From Turbatrix aceti (lineage: Eukaryota > Nematoda > Chromadorea > Rhabditida > Panagrolaimidae): DNA of 64,000 bases. The stretch is from contig OZ017770.1 in assembly GCA_963969345.1 (NCBI GenBank), positions 7,635,246 to 7,699,245 on the forward strand, in the 5' to 3' direction. A program made the translations under genes and the position numbers. Below, piece by piece: positions 23,029-52,130 of this stretch. Position 1 is the stretch's first letter. Each line of letters starts with the position of its first letter. The notes beneath the pieces are model-generated. The model was not told the DNA's origin. It did not search any database and saw only the letters and a program-made list of their open reading frames with translations.

Positions 23029-23525
23029 TCAGGCTCCCAGCATGTCACACGTTTTCTGAAGTCTGTGCCTCAATTTTTTCTTTTCATCGTCAGACATATT
23101 GTTTCCCTCAATGATAATTTCGGTGTCATCGTCTTCCTAAAATGCATACGGGTATACATACATATTTGCAATAATCAATGTATAATAAACATTTCACTTA
23201 CACTTATGACAATCACCGGTTCATCGGCGAAAAAATCTGCGATCTGTTGACTCGTAACGCTTCGCTGGTGACGCTGCTTGACGATGGTTACCTGCTCGCG
23301 CGACTCACTGCTGCTATCACTGCTGTCGGTGTTCGTAACTTCAAAATAAGTACCATTGGCGAGCAGCGCTTCAACCTCCTTGTCGATTCCGATGGCCTTA
23401 GCTATCAATAGCCACTCATTTTCCTCTTTGCAGATCAATTTGGGCCGGGGCTTGCGACGATAGATGACTAATCCAAATATGTCGGCAATGAATAACAGAA
23501 AAACGAGCAGAATAACGATTTTCAT
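23029..23525 (-). CDS. Small orphan single-pass membrane protein with acidic tail
   Basis: Two exons (23202-23525 and 23029-23136) give 143 residues. Residues 1-20 (MKIVILLVFLLFIADIFGLV) are a signal anchor or signal peptide, followed directly by basic residues (YRRKPRPK), which favours a membrane anchor with a cytoplasmic tail. The remainder is Ser/Asp/Glu-rich, ending NNMSDDEKKKLRHRLQKT. No family recognised. It ends tail to tail with the preceding gene, so the two 3'UTRs must overlap. Confidence 0.55.
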
Positions 23526-23756
23526 GTTGTGACCGAGACAGGTTAGGTAAGAAAGTAAATGCAAAGGAAAACATTTTTGTTCGGTCAGACGTTATCGCTT
23601 ACCTTGTGCGTTAGAACACGCCCCCGAAATATACTAATTTTTTACGTGTCGAGTGCTTCATGCGAGACCCTCTCAAGTTTTGTAATTGCAAAATACTCAT
23701 TGACTCTCTGCTGATTTATTTATCTTTTTTGTCGCTATTACCCATTGTGATGCACG

Positions 23757-25667
23757 TCAAAACGGATGGACGTTCAATAAAGCTATGATCGTAATAACGA
23801 AAAACAAGGAATGTTTTGAAGGTGCAATTTTCATGCTGCCAGAAGTTGCGTTGCCCACGAACTCACTATTTTTAAGCTCTTCCGTACTATACAGTACTTC
23901 GGCCGCTTTTTGGTCGTCTTCATTGACGTCATGGATCTCAGTTGTTTTTTGATCAATGATTTCGTCACTGTACCGAACAGGTTCGATTTCTTCGGATTCT
24001 AGTATGCGACCATCGCCTATTTCCTCTTCCGATTCGAACTCGCTCGTGGTCGTCGTCGTTGTCCTCTTTGTCGTCGTCCTCGTTGTCTTAGCGGTGGTCG
24101 TTGCCGGTGGATGAGCGGTACTCGTTGTTGTCCCCTCTTGTGGATAAGGGGCTTTACTGGTCGTTGTTACTCGGGCAGATTTGTGAGGCAAAGGTACGGG
24201 TCGGGGTGTGGACTGCATAGAGCCAGCGCTGTGCGTTTGGTTCTGGTTATGTTTTTTCTTCTTATGGTTACCTGCAACTTGACATTGTTTTGTTTTTTTT
24301 TTTGGTTCAGAAATGCACTGCTCACTGAAATGCGGGAGATGATTTGTTTCGAGAAGCCCCTTGGTGTCAAGTGATATCAAAAAGACTTCGGTGAGAAACG
24401 GAAGTTGCAAGATGCATTCCGTCGCGTCTTCTCGGTGCTTTTTCAGCAGAAACAACTTGGTTATTACGCGTTCGTTGTGCTAAACCATAATTCATTATTT
24501 CTTAAAAAAAAGAAAAAAAAGTATTGTACCCGCTGTGATTCACTGATCAAGATGTGAGCACCGTCAACTGACATAGATTCCACGCTGAACTGCGGGGAGT
24601 CAAAACGCAGTGGCTCATAGAATTGTGTAACCGCCTTGGCTGGTCTGAATAACATGACAGGTACATGATTGATTTCAATGATCTGAAAGTGAACAAACCT
24701 GAAGACTAAGTCATAAAGACATGTTACAGCGACAGCTTTTTGTTCTTTGTGTATTGCGTAGAGCCTATGCCTTTGCGCGTCAAGAGACCAAACGTAGTCC
24801 ATAGGGCAGCTGTTGGCATTTTGGAATTCTAAAAAAATTCGGAAACAACGTGTAACAGTTAAAAACAATATAGACAGTTACTGAGCGCAAAGTTGTTTGT
24901 TTTGAAGGTCTCCATTGATCGTAAATAACCACTGCTTTCGATTTTGAACTGATTAAGGGTCAAAGACGACCCTCTGACACCGGGATCCACAAAATAAATA
25001 ACGTCGGCAAAAGACGTGTCCATAAATGATAAATTTGGCTCCATGTTAAACGTGGAATTAACAATCAAAGAACAGGCTGCGTAATTGATAGATGAAAGCA
25101 CGGAATACCTATAGTAGAACTTTTTTGTTAGCCGTGAAAAACGCATAAAAAAAAAACTCTTACGTAAATATCGAATATCCGGAAAGAGCACTTTTTGACG
25201 GAAATTCAACAAGCAAAGTGCAAATTTGATTTTGAGATTTCTTAAATACAAGTTGTAGGGCCAAATTTGAACCATCCATGCCATGGTGATGCAGCTGTGT
25301 CCAGTGCAGTTGTACAAGATGTGGAAGACAGTTTGTAACAAGTGTCTGGATTTTCAAATATTGAATTTGGTCCAGTTGATCGGAGCGGGCAAAGTAGAGT
25401 TGGCAGTCCTTAACAATTTACAACAGATTTTTTTAACAGAAATATATAATGAAAAAATATTTTTTATTGATTTCGTGACATCAAAAACTAAATACAAACC
25501 TGAGTAATGCCGTAGAAAATCCATTGTGGATTGCCAGGATAATCGAGATAAACGTTGGGCAGTATTTTTTTAATATTTTCGGTTAAACATTGTTGACCCG
25601 TTGTTGGATAAATTAGAGTTCCCAAAAGAACGGTTATACAAAGGCGAAACACGCCAGAAAAGGTCAT
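23757..25667 (-). CDS. Orphan secreted protein with Thr-rich stalk and GPI-type C-terminus
   Basis: Five exons (25500-25667, 25164-25408, 24882-25108, 24530-24828, 23757-24479) give 553 residues. An N-terminal signal peptide (FRLCITVLLGTLIYPTTG) is followed by about 300 residues of globular sequence with repeated hydrophobic strands, for instance RHRLYAIHKEQKAVAVTCLY and SPQFSVESMSVDGAHILI, that look like beta-propeller blades. Next come a Lys/Asn-rich linker, a Thr-rich mucin-like stretch (TTTAKTTRTTTKRTTTTTT), an acidic region and a terminal hydrophobic segment (LFFVITIIALLNVHPF) with no cytoplasmic tail. That end is typical of a GPI-attachment signal. Family unknown; a surface glycoprotein is the inference. 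Confidence 0.6.
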
Positions 25668-27252
25668 TTTATCGGCAGGCTGTTAAGTTCCTGAGCTCTA
25701 ACAATAGACATCTAAAATAGGGTTTCTCAAAAAATTGAATCAACTTAACCTCCGAAAAAACTGGCCTCTTGAATGACTGAGCTGCGGGCGACAATAATTG
25801 TAGGGTCCACAAAAGATAGAGTGCCTTGGTGGCTGCGTAAGCACTGCCTTTAAAACGTATTTTGATAAATCATTTGTTTCTCTCCGAGATTAAAAAAAAG
25901 TAAGCGTCTAGTGGTTTCCTTTCGGGCAAGAGAAAAACTTTTCTGCGGCCTCAAAGAGGCAGTGATAAAAATATTTTTAAACTGGATTACTACTCTATAT
26001 TCAAGCTTGCCTTTTTTCCAAAGCTGTCAACTAAAACATACGATTCACGAAATTTCCGTCGAAAAATGATACTGTTCAATGATGCAGAAGTTATTGAATG
26101 AGACACATGCATCAAAACAGCGAGGGCCAAAACTATCCGGGAAGAGTCAAGCGGCGAATCAACTTCAGCAATGGACAAATTATGGGTATAAGTTAAAATT
26201 ATCGCGTTGTCATATCTTGACACTCGGTCATTAAGCAGAGTGAGGAGGCATGCCAATCAAGTTAGCACCAACAATTGTCTGCGCCTCTTAATTGTAACAC
26301 GAAAATGATTTGATCCAAAAGAGTAACAATGCAAAAGCAGAAAAACTCCCAAAAACAAGAATAAAAATATGTGAAGCTAAAAGTGAGGCAAGTATGATAA
26401 TGGATAATTTTTATTGTAAAAGCACACATAAATTTCATTACCCCCCAAGGCGAAAAGCAAGCAGCGGGAATTCGCAGCAACAAGAACAAAAATCAAATTT
26501 GACTAAAAATTTGAATAATTTTTGCGACAAAAAAAATGTGATGTCTTACGTCGTTAAGTAAATCGGACAGTCGCAAAGCAAAATAATTATTGTCTAACTA
26601 AAAACAATGCAGACAACTACCCAAGGAATACAAAAGACTGCCAGAATTCGCAAAGATGATGCATTGCCTCCGCGATGGAGCACATTCACCAAAGCTGCCT
26701 TGCTTGGGGGATGTGCCGATGCTCTTTGAAATAGACAAAAAATAAGATAAACTGTCATGCAACAAACAAACGTAAAACATGAGTGTAACAATAAAAAGTA
26801 TAAAAAATTTACGTTTTTTATCCAAAAACGAGGCAAACATGTGTAAAAATATCGGGGAATCCAACGACCTCCTTCCAGGATGCATAAAAGACTGGCTCGA
26901 ATGCAAATTCAAAGGCTCTCTAAGAAACAAACAATAGCTTAACAATGAAGACATCGACTTGTACGGTCAATGGCAACGTGCTTTTGTTTCCCACTTGCAG
27001 ATTCTTGCGTAGTGCACTGCGCCGCAACATTTTTCGTGGTGTTGGGCTATGTCACAAATTTAATGTGTCGATCATAGCCGAGATTAACCACACTGCTACT
27101 TGGTCTCTTTTTTTTGAAACGAACAAAGAAATACATACTTTTAAATTTCTGCACACGGTTATAATACTTTGGTATTAAATTGAGCAGAAAGCAATTTTCT
27201 ATTTTTTTCCAAAAAAGAGAGGTAAAAGAGCGTTTTTATTCTGGACTGAAAT
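25668..27252. other. Intergenic, no gene supported
   Basis: Two open frames on the minus strand (25990-26256, 26594-26836) have hydrophobic stretches, one ending LRILAVFCIPWVVVCIVF, but neither has an ATG with a fitting splice context. They could be exons of an unrecognised gene or chance. The rest is AT-rich. Confidence 0.4.
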
Positions 27253-28341
27253 TTACACAATATGATTCATAATTTTGAAGACGGGGTCATCATCGGGGTT
27301 GTATCCAGTCAGACGGGAACAGCTAACAGGCAATTTGTCAATGTTTTCGGATAAAATGTGCCAATCATAGATGTCTGTTGCATGCCACTGCACGTAAGAT
27401 TGAATGAGATCAATTGAGGCATCAACCAAGGCTTTCGAGCAGGTTTGCTCCAAGATTGGTTTGTGGCAATCTCGGTAGCACTCTTGAAACGAGCAGAGCA
27501 GGGATAACTCACGTTCGTACTTGTCCAATTCATCATTTGAGAAAACCTGAAAGCTGCTTCAAAGAATGCTGTCTGAAAGCTGTGAAAAAAAACCTTTCCG
27601 AGATTGGCGCGGCTCAATTCCTTTGCTTCCTTGACGGCTTTTGAGTGGCAAAAATGATCGCATTTCAAGAAAGTAATGGGTTCCGTATCTTCCAAGCAAG
27701 GTCTGGCACTTAGAAATTGATTTCTCTTAAATTGGCACAGGAAATTCGACGGCGAAAAAACTCGATCTGCTGACTGAAAAATATTTTGTAAGTGTTTATT
27801 TTTTTCTTCGTCTCCGATTTATATTTACTTCGTCTCCGCACTTTTCTCTGTAGCACTTGGTTTGCAGCTCGGCCAAATCACAGTACTTAACAAATCCATT
27901 GTACTGAAGTATTTTCGGATGGAACGGAAAGTCGTAAAAATCAGAGACGTTCATCTGCAATTCCTTCTCGAAGTCTGTTTTCCAGACGTTGTTGCAATCC
28001 TATAGTAAAAAAAATAGAGATAATATTAGTCATCATGCGACAAACGATATAAAAAAAAGTTTTTTTACTTGAAAGCATTCAGGATCTGTAGAATTTTGCC
28101 CGGAGGCAAACATAAAATCTCTTTTCATTCGTCGAAGAGGACTTGGCTCTCGTAACATAACTAATTCCTGCTTCGGGGGTTTCATGATAAATGAGATTGC
28201 CAGAAAAGAGATGATAAAGATGGTTAATCCAATAAATACAACACCACTGATTGTCAGGGCTTTGGAACGAGTGTTAGATAAATCAGGAATACGCGGAAGC
28301 CATATTGGGAAACCTGATATCGTACATGCCTGTCTTCGCAT
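27253..28341 (-). CDS. Type II membrane protein with Cys-rich, CPG4-like ectodomain
   Basis: Four exons (28069-28341, 27829-27999, 27594-27773, 27253-27546) give 305 residues. A short N-terminal cytoplasmic part with Pro-rich sequence precedes a signal-anchor helix (LTISGVVFIGLTIFIISFLA). The ectodomain after about residue 85 has at least a dozen Cys in the pattern C(x5)C, C(x3)C, C(x4)C(x3)C(x8)C, as in TKCYREKCGDE, LKCDHFC and LLCSFQECYRDCHKPI. This is reminiscent of nematode chondroitin-proteoglycan-4-like and similar Cys-rich nematode families; the match is by pattern only. RRMKR at about residue 73 could be a furin-type cleavage site just outside the membrane, releasing the ectodomain. 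Confidence 0.55.
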
Positions 28342-30521
28342 TTAAATAAATATTCTACAAAATATTAAAAGTTATCAAGTCACAAAAAATTCGAACGAGT
28401 ACAATATTGTAGCCAGCGTTTTTTTACTTATTGATCAAAAAGTAGCACGGCGGTGTAAATTGACCTGAATTACTAAGTGCGCTGTTTATATCCATCCTCG
28501 GCGCATCTGACCCCCTCTGAATGTCATATTGATTTTTTTTGTGACGAATATCGTAAATCTCGCATTTTTATACAAAACAGAATATTTTTATCAACATTCT
28601 TGACATTCGAATGGAATTGATGAACTTAAATGAATTACAAAGAACAAAAGAAAACAAAAAAGTCGTGATCCTGCCATCAGCCCAAAATGATAAATGACCT
28701 ACATAAAGCACGGATGTGTCTGATGATCGTCTTTGTATTCTTGCGCAAAATAAAAAAAAACAGCTCTCTGGGTAAAGCAACAAATGATTAGGAAAGGAGA
28801 GGGTTGTAGGACTTGGAAAAAATCGTGCGCAAGATACATGTCTAATAATCAGTAAACTTATTAATATTCAAGTATTTTAAGACATCAAAAACACAAATGA
28901 TTCATTTATCAGTTTTCAGGAAACTGGATGTGTGGTATCTGAACGAACGTGCATATCCGTATTTCTAGAATCATTGATCACTTGTGATTCATTTCTTTAA
29001 ATTGTTGCAATTTTGTGATATATTGCATTCATCAATTGAATACAAGTAGATTCTATCTAAAAGAAAGCCTGCAAATGCTCTTCACTTTTTTTGTATTCAA
29101 ATAAAAAACGCTTACTTATTTTAATTTCAAAGAGTGTGCGTTTAAATTTATTTATTTATCCTATTCAAAAATGATTTTAAAACGAAAAAACCCAAACCAA
29201 TTCGTCAGTCACATTTTGAAAATTAAATTTTTATTTTGCGAAATTTTTTGTTATTTATTCATGAAAACGTAAAAAAAACGTTGCCCTTTCTAATGCATTT
29301 CTTGTTAATCTGTGCAAAACAGTTACGTTTCAAATTTTTATGTGTTTGACTCATTAAACTACATTTAATGTGGATCGATTCATTTTTCTCTTTTAAAAGA
29401 TGCATTGTAATTCATAATGTCAATAATGATGAGCTTCCGTTTTCTTCTTGCATTCCTGCTTAAAAACATGACCATTGCCTTTAATGGTTTGGTTAACGTC
29501 ACGACTTGTGATTTTGCTGGTGATAAGCAACGTAGATTAAAAACATGAGGGAGAAGTGTTCAACAACACGCGAGAAGCTGAATATTTTTTGAACAAGTCA
29601 CTGAATGAATGATCGCTGATTCAGGATTATTAGCAATGAGTCATTCCATAACAGTTATGACTGTTTTTATGCTTCCTACACATCAGTCTAGACAATTTAA
29701 AATATACTCTACTCAGAATTCACGAAAAGCAAGCACTAAAATTTTTATATCTTTGCTTCACGATCTTTAGAGCACTTGAGTCGATCGCAGAGATTTAAAA
29801 AAAGTGATTTAAAATGATTTAGGGAAAATTTTAAATACAACATTTTGCCTTTGAATGGAATACATAACCGGATGACATCATCAATAGCATTTATCCAAAA
29901 TGCCAACAACGAGTTCTGTAATCTATAAACCCTCAGGTACAAAAAAATTAAATATTGCTTTGATAATATTTAGAAAATGTCAGCAGGATTATCTTTCTTG
30001 TTGGAATTGCGCTTCCGTCACACCAGGAAATGCCACACTCTTAAGGGTCGTTTAAGTAACTCTGAAATCCCAAAGCACAAAACGGTCGTTACTGCAGCAA
30101 CAAGTATCGATGGGATTAGCCTGAATCAACGAGCATAGAAAACCTGCAAAAAAACGCAATTGACGCATTTTTAAATGTATTTTTGGAAGTGTAATCGTGA
30201 GAACTCGGTTTTTGATCGCTTTATTAATCAACAAAATGCATGCAAAACATAATAAATGGAAAAAAAATTAATTAGCCCGTTTGCATGAAACAACAAGCTA
30301 TGGAAATGATTTAGCCAATTATTTATAAGTAACAAAAAATCTAGAATGAATCAAAGTCTGTGGAATCGCGGTATTCTATGTAGTAGTATACGTACGCGAA
30401 AGCGTTGTTGCTTTTTTGGATTTTAATCACCGGATAAACCCTGTCGAATTTTGTCGGCAGAAAATTAAAATATCCACACGTTTTTAGAGAGAGGCTATGA
30501 CGATCTAGTATGTACGCATTG
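28342..30521. other. Intergenic, 2.2 kb, AT-rich
   Basis: Promoter side of the CPG4-like gene and 3' flank of the Egr gene. Long A/T tracts throughout; open frames are short and of biased composition. Nothing recognised. Confidence 0.55.
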
Positions 30522-35560
<5,039 letters not shown>

Positions 35561-35846
35561 TAGGACACATAACAAAAGAAATGACAAAATTAGATGCTGA
35601 ATATATTAATATGATATTGTTCCATTACTTTATCGCGATAATGGCCTGAGAAGGATCGTCCCAACCGAGATAACACGCATTGCAACATGCAGGGTTTTAA
35701 ATGTTTTGACAAGTAAAAAAATTTGTGGGGGTTACCTTTTATGAGGGGGGAGGGCCGTTCATCCGCGGTATGAACAAAAGGTTATCAGTATGTCCTTTAA
35801 AATTTTTTGCAAAAATGTAAGGGTCATTTTTTTTTCTACTTCCTTT

Positions 35847-35867
35847 TCAATCAATCAATCAATCAAT
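35847..35867. repeat. (TCAA)n microsatellite
   Basis: Five tetranucleotide units directly before the hairpin at 35872. Confidence 0.8.
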
Positions 35868-35871
35868 TTAT

Positions 35872-35922
35872 CTCTTACTCGTACACACGGGATTATACAA
35901 ATCCCGTGTGTACGAGTAAGAG
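35872..35922. repeat. Perfect 23-bp inverted repeat with 5-nt loop
   Basis: Left arm 35872-35894 starts CTCTTACTCG and ends CACGGGATT; right arm 35900-35922 is its exact reverse complement; loop ATACA at 35895-35899. It lies about 310 bp upstream of the Egr start codon, in the divergent region shared with no close neighbour. It could form a hairpin in RNA or a cruciform in DNA. Confidence 0.9.
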
Positions 35923-36729
35923 TACCGTAAGGGAATTAAAGGTGCAACGACTCGAAAGTGATATGCTTGTCATCGGTATCAATTACGCGCAGTCAAAACA
36001 ACAAGGGCGGTAAGTTACAAAGTTGTAGATGCTGTAATTTCCAGATGATTAAAGTTCACCACATCACAGAAAGTCCATTTTGTGAAAAGCCTGTGCTGGA
36101 GAACACGTAAAAAAAGTCACAGAAAATAGCAAGAAGTAGACAATATGAACTATAGAAGTTTATTTCGGTCTTCAGGATCACCGTTGTCACGCTGTTTTTT
36201 TCGTTTCAAATTATACATGCAATATCAGTCAAGAAAAATGTCGTGTATATAATAAATTCGCAAACCCAAACACTGACTTGAAATTTTTTAACATTGTAAT
36301 TAAAAATGGACTACAATTTTTTATTACATATAAACAGTTATAGAAATGATCATTTCAAGTATCTAATAGGTATTTATTTTGCACAAAAAAAAAGTTGGCC
36401 TCACAATGAGTGCGCGATAGCATTCATTCATAACAGTGTTTGCTCTTTACCGTTTTCTACAAATTGTGTTGTTTGTTGTTAAAAAAGGCATAATGTCGCA
36501 GCTTACTTCCACCCACGCTTGACACTTTTAATGCTAACTTTATTTAGGCTATAAGCTCAAACTGCGTGGCAGAGTTTTTTTTCGTACATCGTTAAGCGTA
36601 GGAAATGTGATAACAATAGACATACCGCTGATAAAGTGACAAAATAAAAGAAAAAGTGATTTAAGCAAAGGGGAATTTGGATATATTTGACACGGTACAT
36701 AGAGATCTCGGAGAAATCGTATGGTCCGT

Positions 36730-37929
36730 CTAGCAACCGTCGACGGAAAGCACGTCTTGCACAGCATCGAGCACCGGCACGAATAAGACCTCGTAGCCTT
36801 CTTGACTGAGATGAAAGAAGTCGAACATGTAAGGGGCACTGATCGTACCCTGGTTTTCTGAAATGTGATAGAACGTTTATGGGCGCATAAGAGGCTAAAA
36901 ACGCAAAATTTGGGTGTGAATTTGCTACTGTGTAAAAAATTAAAAAAAAGCAAGAAAAAAAAGTAATTACTGCGGCAGTCAAAAGCACGCAACTCACCTA
37001 TAGCGCTCAAGTCGACTTCAATAACGCAGGCTTTGCCGGACAGTGCAGATTTCAACTCAGAGTTGACTTCGGAGACAAAGTCCCAGCGCTCGTTTGGCGA
37101 CCGGCCACTGGGTAACAATTGCTGAACAAAAACAAACAAAAAACGGGTATTTAACCAAAACAAATTTAAAAAAAAACATACCAGTAAAAAAAGTTTCGCA
37201 TCGGGTTGTCGAGATGATATGGCATCGACGATGACTTCAAAACCCGCAAGCGTATCGTTGACAGAAAGCCCAGCATCTGACTGGCCAATTGAGACCACAA
37301 TAGCCTAAAAAAACAGCGTGTGTTGATAATTTTGAGCCTTTTTTATACCTTGGGGGAGTAGTTATCCAATTCTCCGTCTTCGATTCGCCACAACAGATTG
37401 GCCATTGTGTCGCCCATCGATCCAAAGCAAAAACAATGCAATGGAGCAAGCCATTCTTGATAAAACTGAAAATGATCAGTGTTAACAAAGAGGAAGCTCG
37501 AAGCCAAATCCATTGTCCCAAAAAAAGCATACTTTACTCTGGCTGAGCAGCGCAATATGATCGCCTCCAATTAAAAGTACCTCTGCTTCTTTGAATTTTG
37601 CGGTATGTACGTAGTACTGGTGCTGAAAACAAGTAGTTCGTACAACCTCATAAAGCACAAATCAATCAAACAGAAATCGAAGGTGCGTTGGCGTAAAAAG
37701 GAAAAACCGGGTAATCTATAAAAAAATAGCACCGCACATGGAGATAAAAGTAACCTACCAGGTCTTCCCAACATTTATCGTCAACCTTCTTTTCAGGTAC
37801 AATCATGATAACCCAACAATATAGCGACAAGCCAGCCCAGCCAGTAGTACCTCCGTCGTCTGCGTGAATGCATTTGCAGCAGCGCGCAGTGCAAAATCGA
37901 GTGAATTCGCGACAGGACATCTTCCACAT
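36730..37929 (-). CDS. PAF-acetylhydrolase IB catalytic-subunit-like protein, probably inactive
   Basis: Six exons (37759-37929, 37533-37622, 37349-37465, 37182-37304, 36998-37121, 36730-36857) give 250 residues. The fold is the SGNH hydrolase of PAFAH1B2/PAFAH1B3, which remove the acetyl group of platelet-activating factor and bind LIS1. Family segments are clear: EWLAPLHCFCFGSMGDTMAN, LLWRIEDGELDNYSPK, QPDAKLFLLQLLPSGRSPNE and MFDFFHLSQEGYE. The nucleophile block, normally GDS, is GDH (77-79); the GTNN block is GQSD (133-136), losing the oxyanion Asn. Asp221 and His224 of the triad remain. Loss of the nucleophile predicts no esterase activity; a LIS1-binding or regulatory role is possible. 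The Cys-rich N-terminus (residues 4-20) is unusual. Start could be residue 1 or the Met four codons later. Confidence 0.8.
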
Positions 37930-38248
37930 TGAGTCTGCGTTATATATATTTTTGCAAGTCTTTTTTGCATTATGAAAAGTGTCTGTATTTCGTCATTGAT
38001 AAAATTACCAGGTGTATAACTCGTGTAATACGTTGGTTAAATGCATATGTGTTAATTGTTTTAACTACGACACGTGATTTTACCGCTGTCGTCGCACACA
38101 CAACCCGTACGTATACTAATGCGAGTTTATGGGTCACAGCTTGCTTATCAGCTGCTCACATCACTCTTTTTTTAGAATCCAGTCAAATTGGAAGAATGCA
38201 GGCTTCCCCGTCGAGATCTCAGTCTTATGATACAGGTTGGTGGTCACA

Positions 38249-50907
<12,659 letters not shown>

Positions 50908-52130
50908 CTGAAACCAAAGCTCTTTCTTTGCTTTTTTTGTGTAGTACTTAATCACTTTTTACACATTTTTCTACATGTTTTTCAGATTTTTTATTTCCAC
51001 TTTTTCAAGTTGTATTATCCCTTATTCATGGTTGTATGTTCACAGTAAAATACAATAAAGATGCATGATGACTTTTGAAAAACGAGGTGGATGCAGTAAG
51101 AGGAGAGCTTTTTCAAGCACCACTGGTAAAAGCAATTGCATATATTAAAAAGAAGGAAGAAAGTGATAAAAAGAGGAAAACCCAATTAAGATAACAAAAG
51201 CCAGAAAAAATGGCAACAAGTTTGACTTTTGAACAAAAAACAAGTTTCAACAGGTTGTAGCTTGGATTTAGCTTCAATAAACGAGAGTAAGGATACGGAA
51301 AAAAAGAGTTTATTGCGACCGTGTACAGACAGGACAGATGAAGCGCATTGGTGCCACCATATCTGGAATAATCATGGACTCCTCTTGTATGTTTGCATTT
51401 CAAAGTGTACATGGGTTAAAGATTTCTCGATAAAAGTGCATTGCTTGCAAAAGCAGACTTATAAGGCGTTGACGTGTGACATATGTGCTTCGCTTCTTCT
51501 TCAGCTTTGCCTTCTGACGACCCGTAAGCACGTAAGCAGGCGCTAGCCATGTTCGTGAAATTTGACATTACACTGCGCCGCTGATACCGAAATGGAAGCA
51601 CGTCTGCTATTACTGGAATTACATCATTTTTTGTCAGAATAGTTACCGTCATACAATTGATTACAAAACAGTGCAAAGAAAAAAACAAGTGAAATGAACT
51701 AATCTACAGTGTAATTAGTGTCCTGATTTAAAAAAAATGCCAAAAGAAAATTAAAAAATTAAAAAAATAGTTACTGTAATGTTTTTGAAAGAAGAGTGAA
51801 CACGTTAGACTGTAGTGGGGCAACGGTGCTCGCCGAGGAGCCAATCCGACAGCTAGACGAGATATTACTACAACATCGTAATCTTCAAAAGTACAACAAC
51901 AACGGTTTCATTCATTCTGGTGATTATTGTATACAGCAACAAAGGAAGTTATACAAAGTTGAAAAAAAAAGACAGTCAAAATATTTGTGGAGAAAAATAC
52001 GTGTACCACTAACAATTAGGAAAACTGTTTAGTAGCTGATGAAAAATTAAACACATACACAAGGTTGCTGGGCAGTGAAGTTAGCAACCACGTGCACGCC
52101 TGTTTATCACTCGGATGCAGCAAAACGACA
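50908..52130. other. Tail-to-tail spacer, PI4K2 / RGS gene
   Basis: It contains the PI4K2 polyadenylation signal at about 51054 and about 1 kb of AT-rich DNA. Open frames on both strands are short and lack splice context. Nothing recognised. Confidence 0.55.

Larger units (their letters stand above)
35561..36729. other. Egr upstream region
   Basis: About 1.17 kb between the Egr start and the 3' end of the PAFAH-like gene. It contains the (TCAA)n run and the perfect hairpin. Otherwise AT-rich with nothing recognised. Confidence 0.6.

Noticed and set aside
24699..24714. 16-bp GT...AG segment in the Thr-rich orphan gene
   Set aside because: Too short to be an intron; the frame reads through it.
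38196..38248. Upstream ATG (MQASPSRSQS) for PI4K2
   Set aside because: Its frame does not continue into the PI4K2 exon, and removing a 29-bp intron to fix it is implausible; the ATG at 38249 is in frame.
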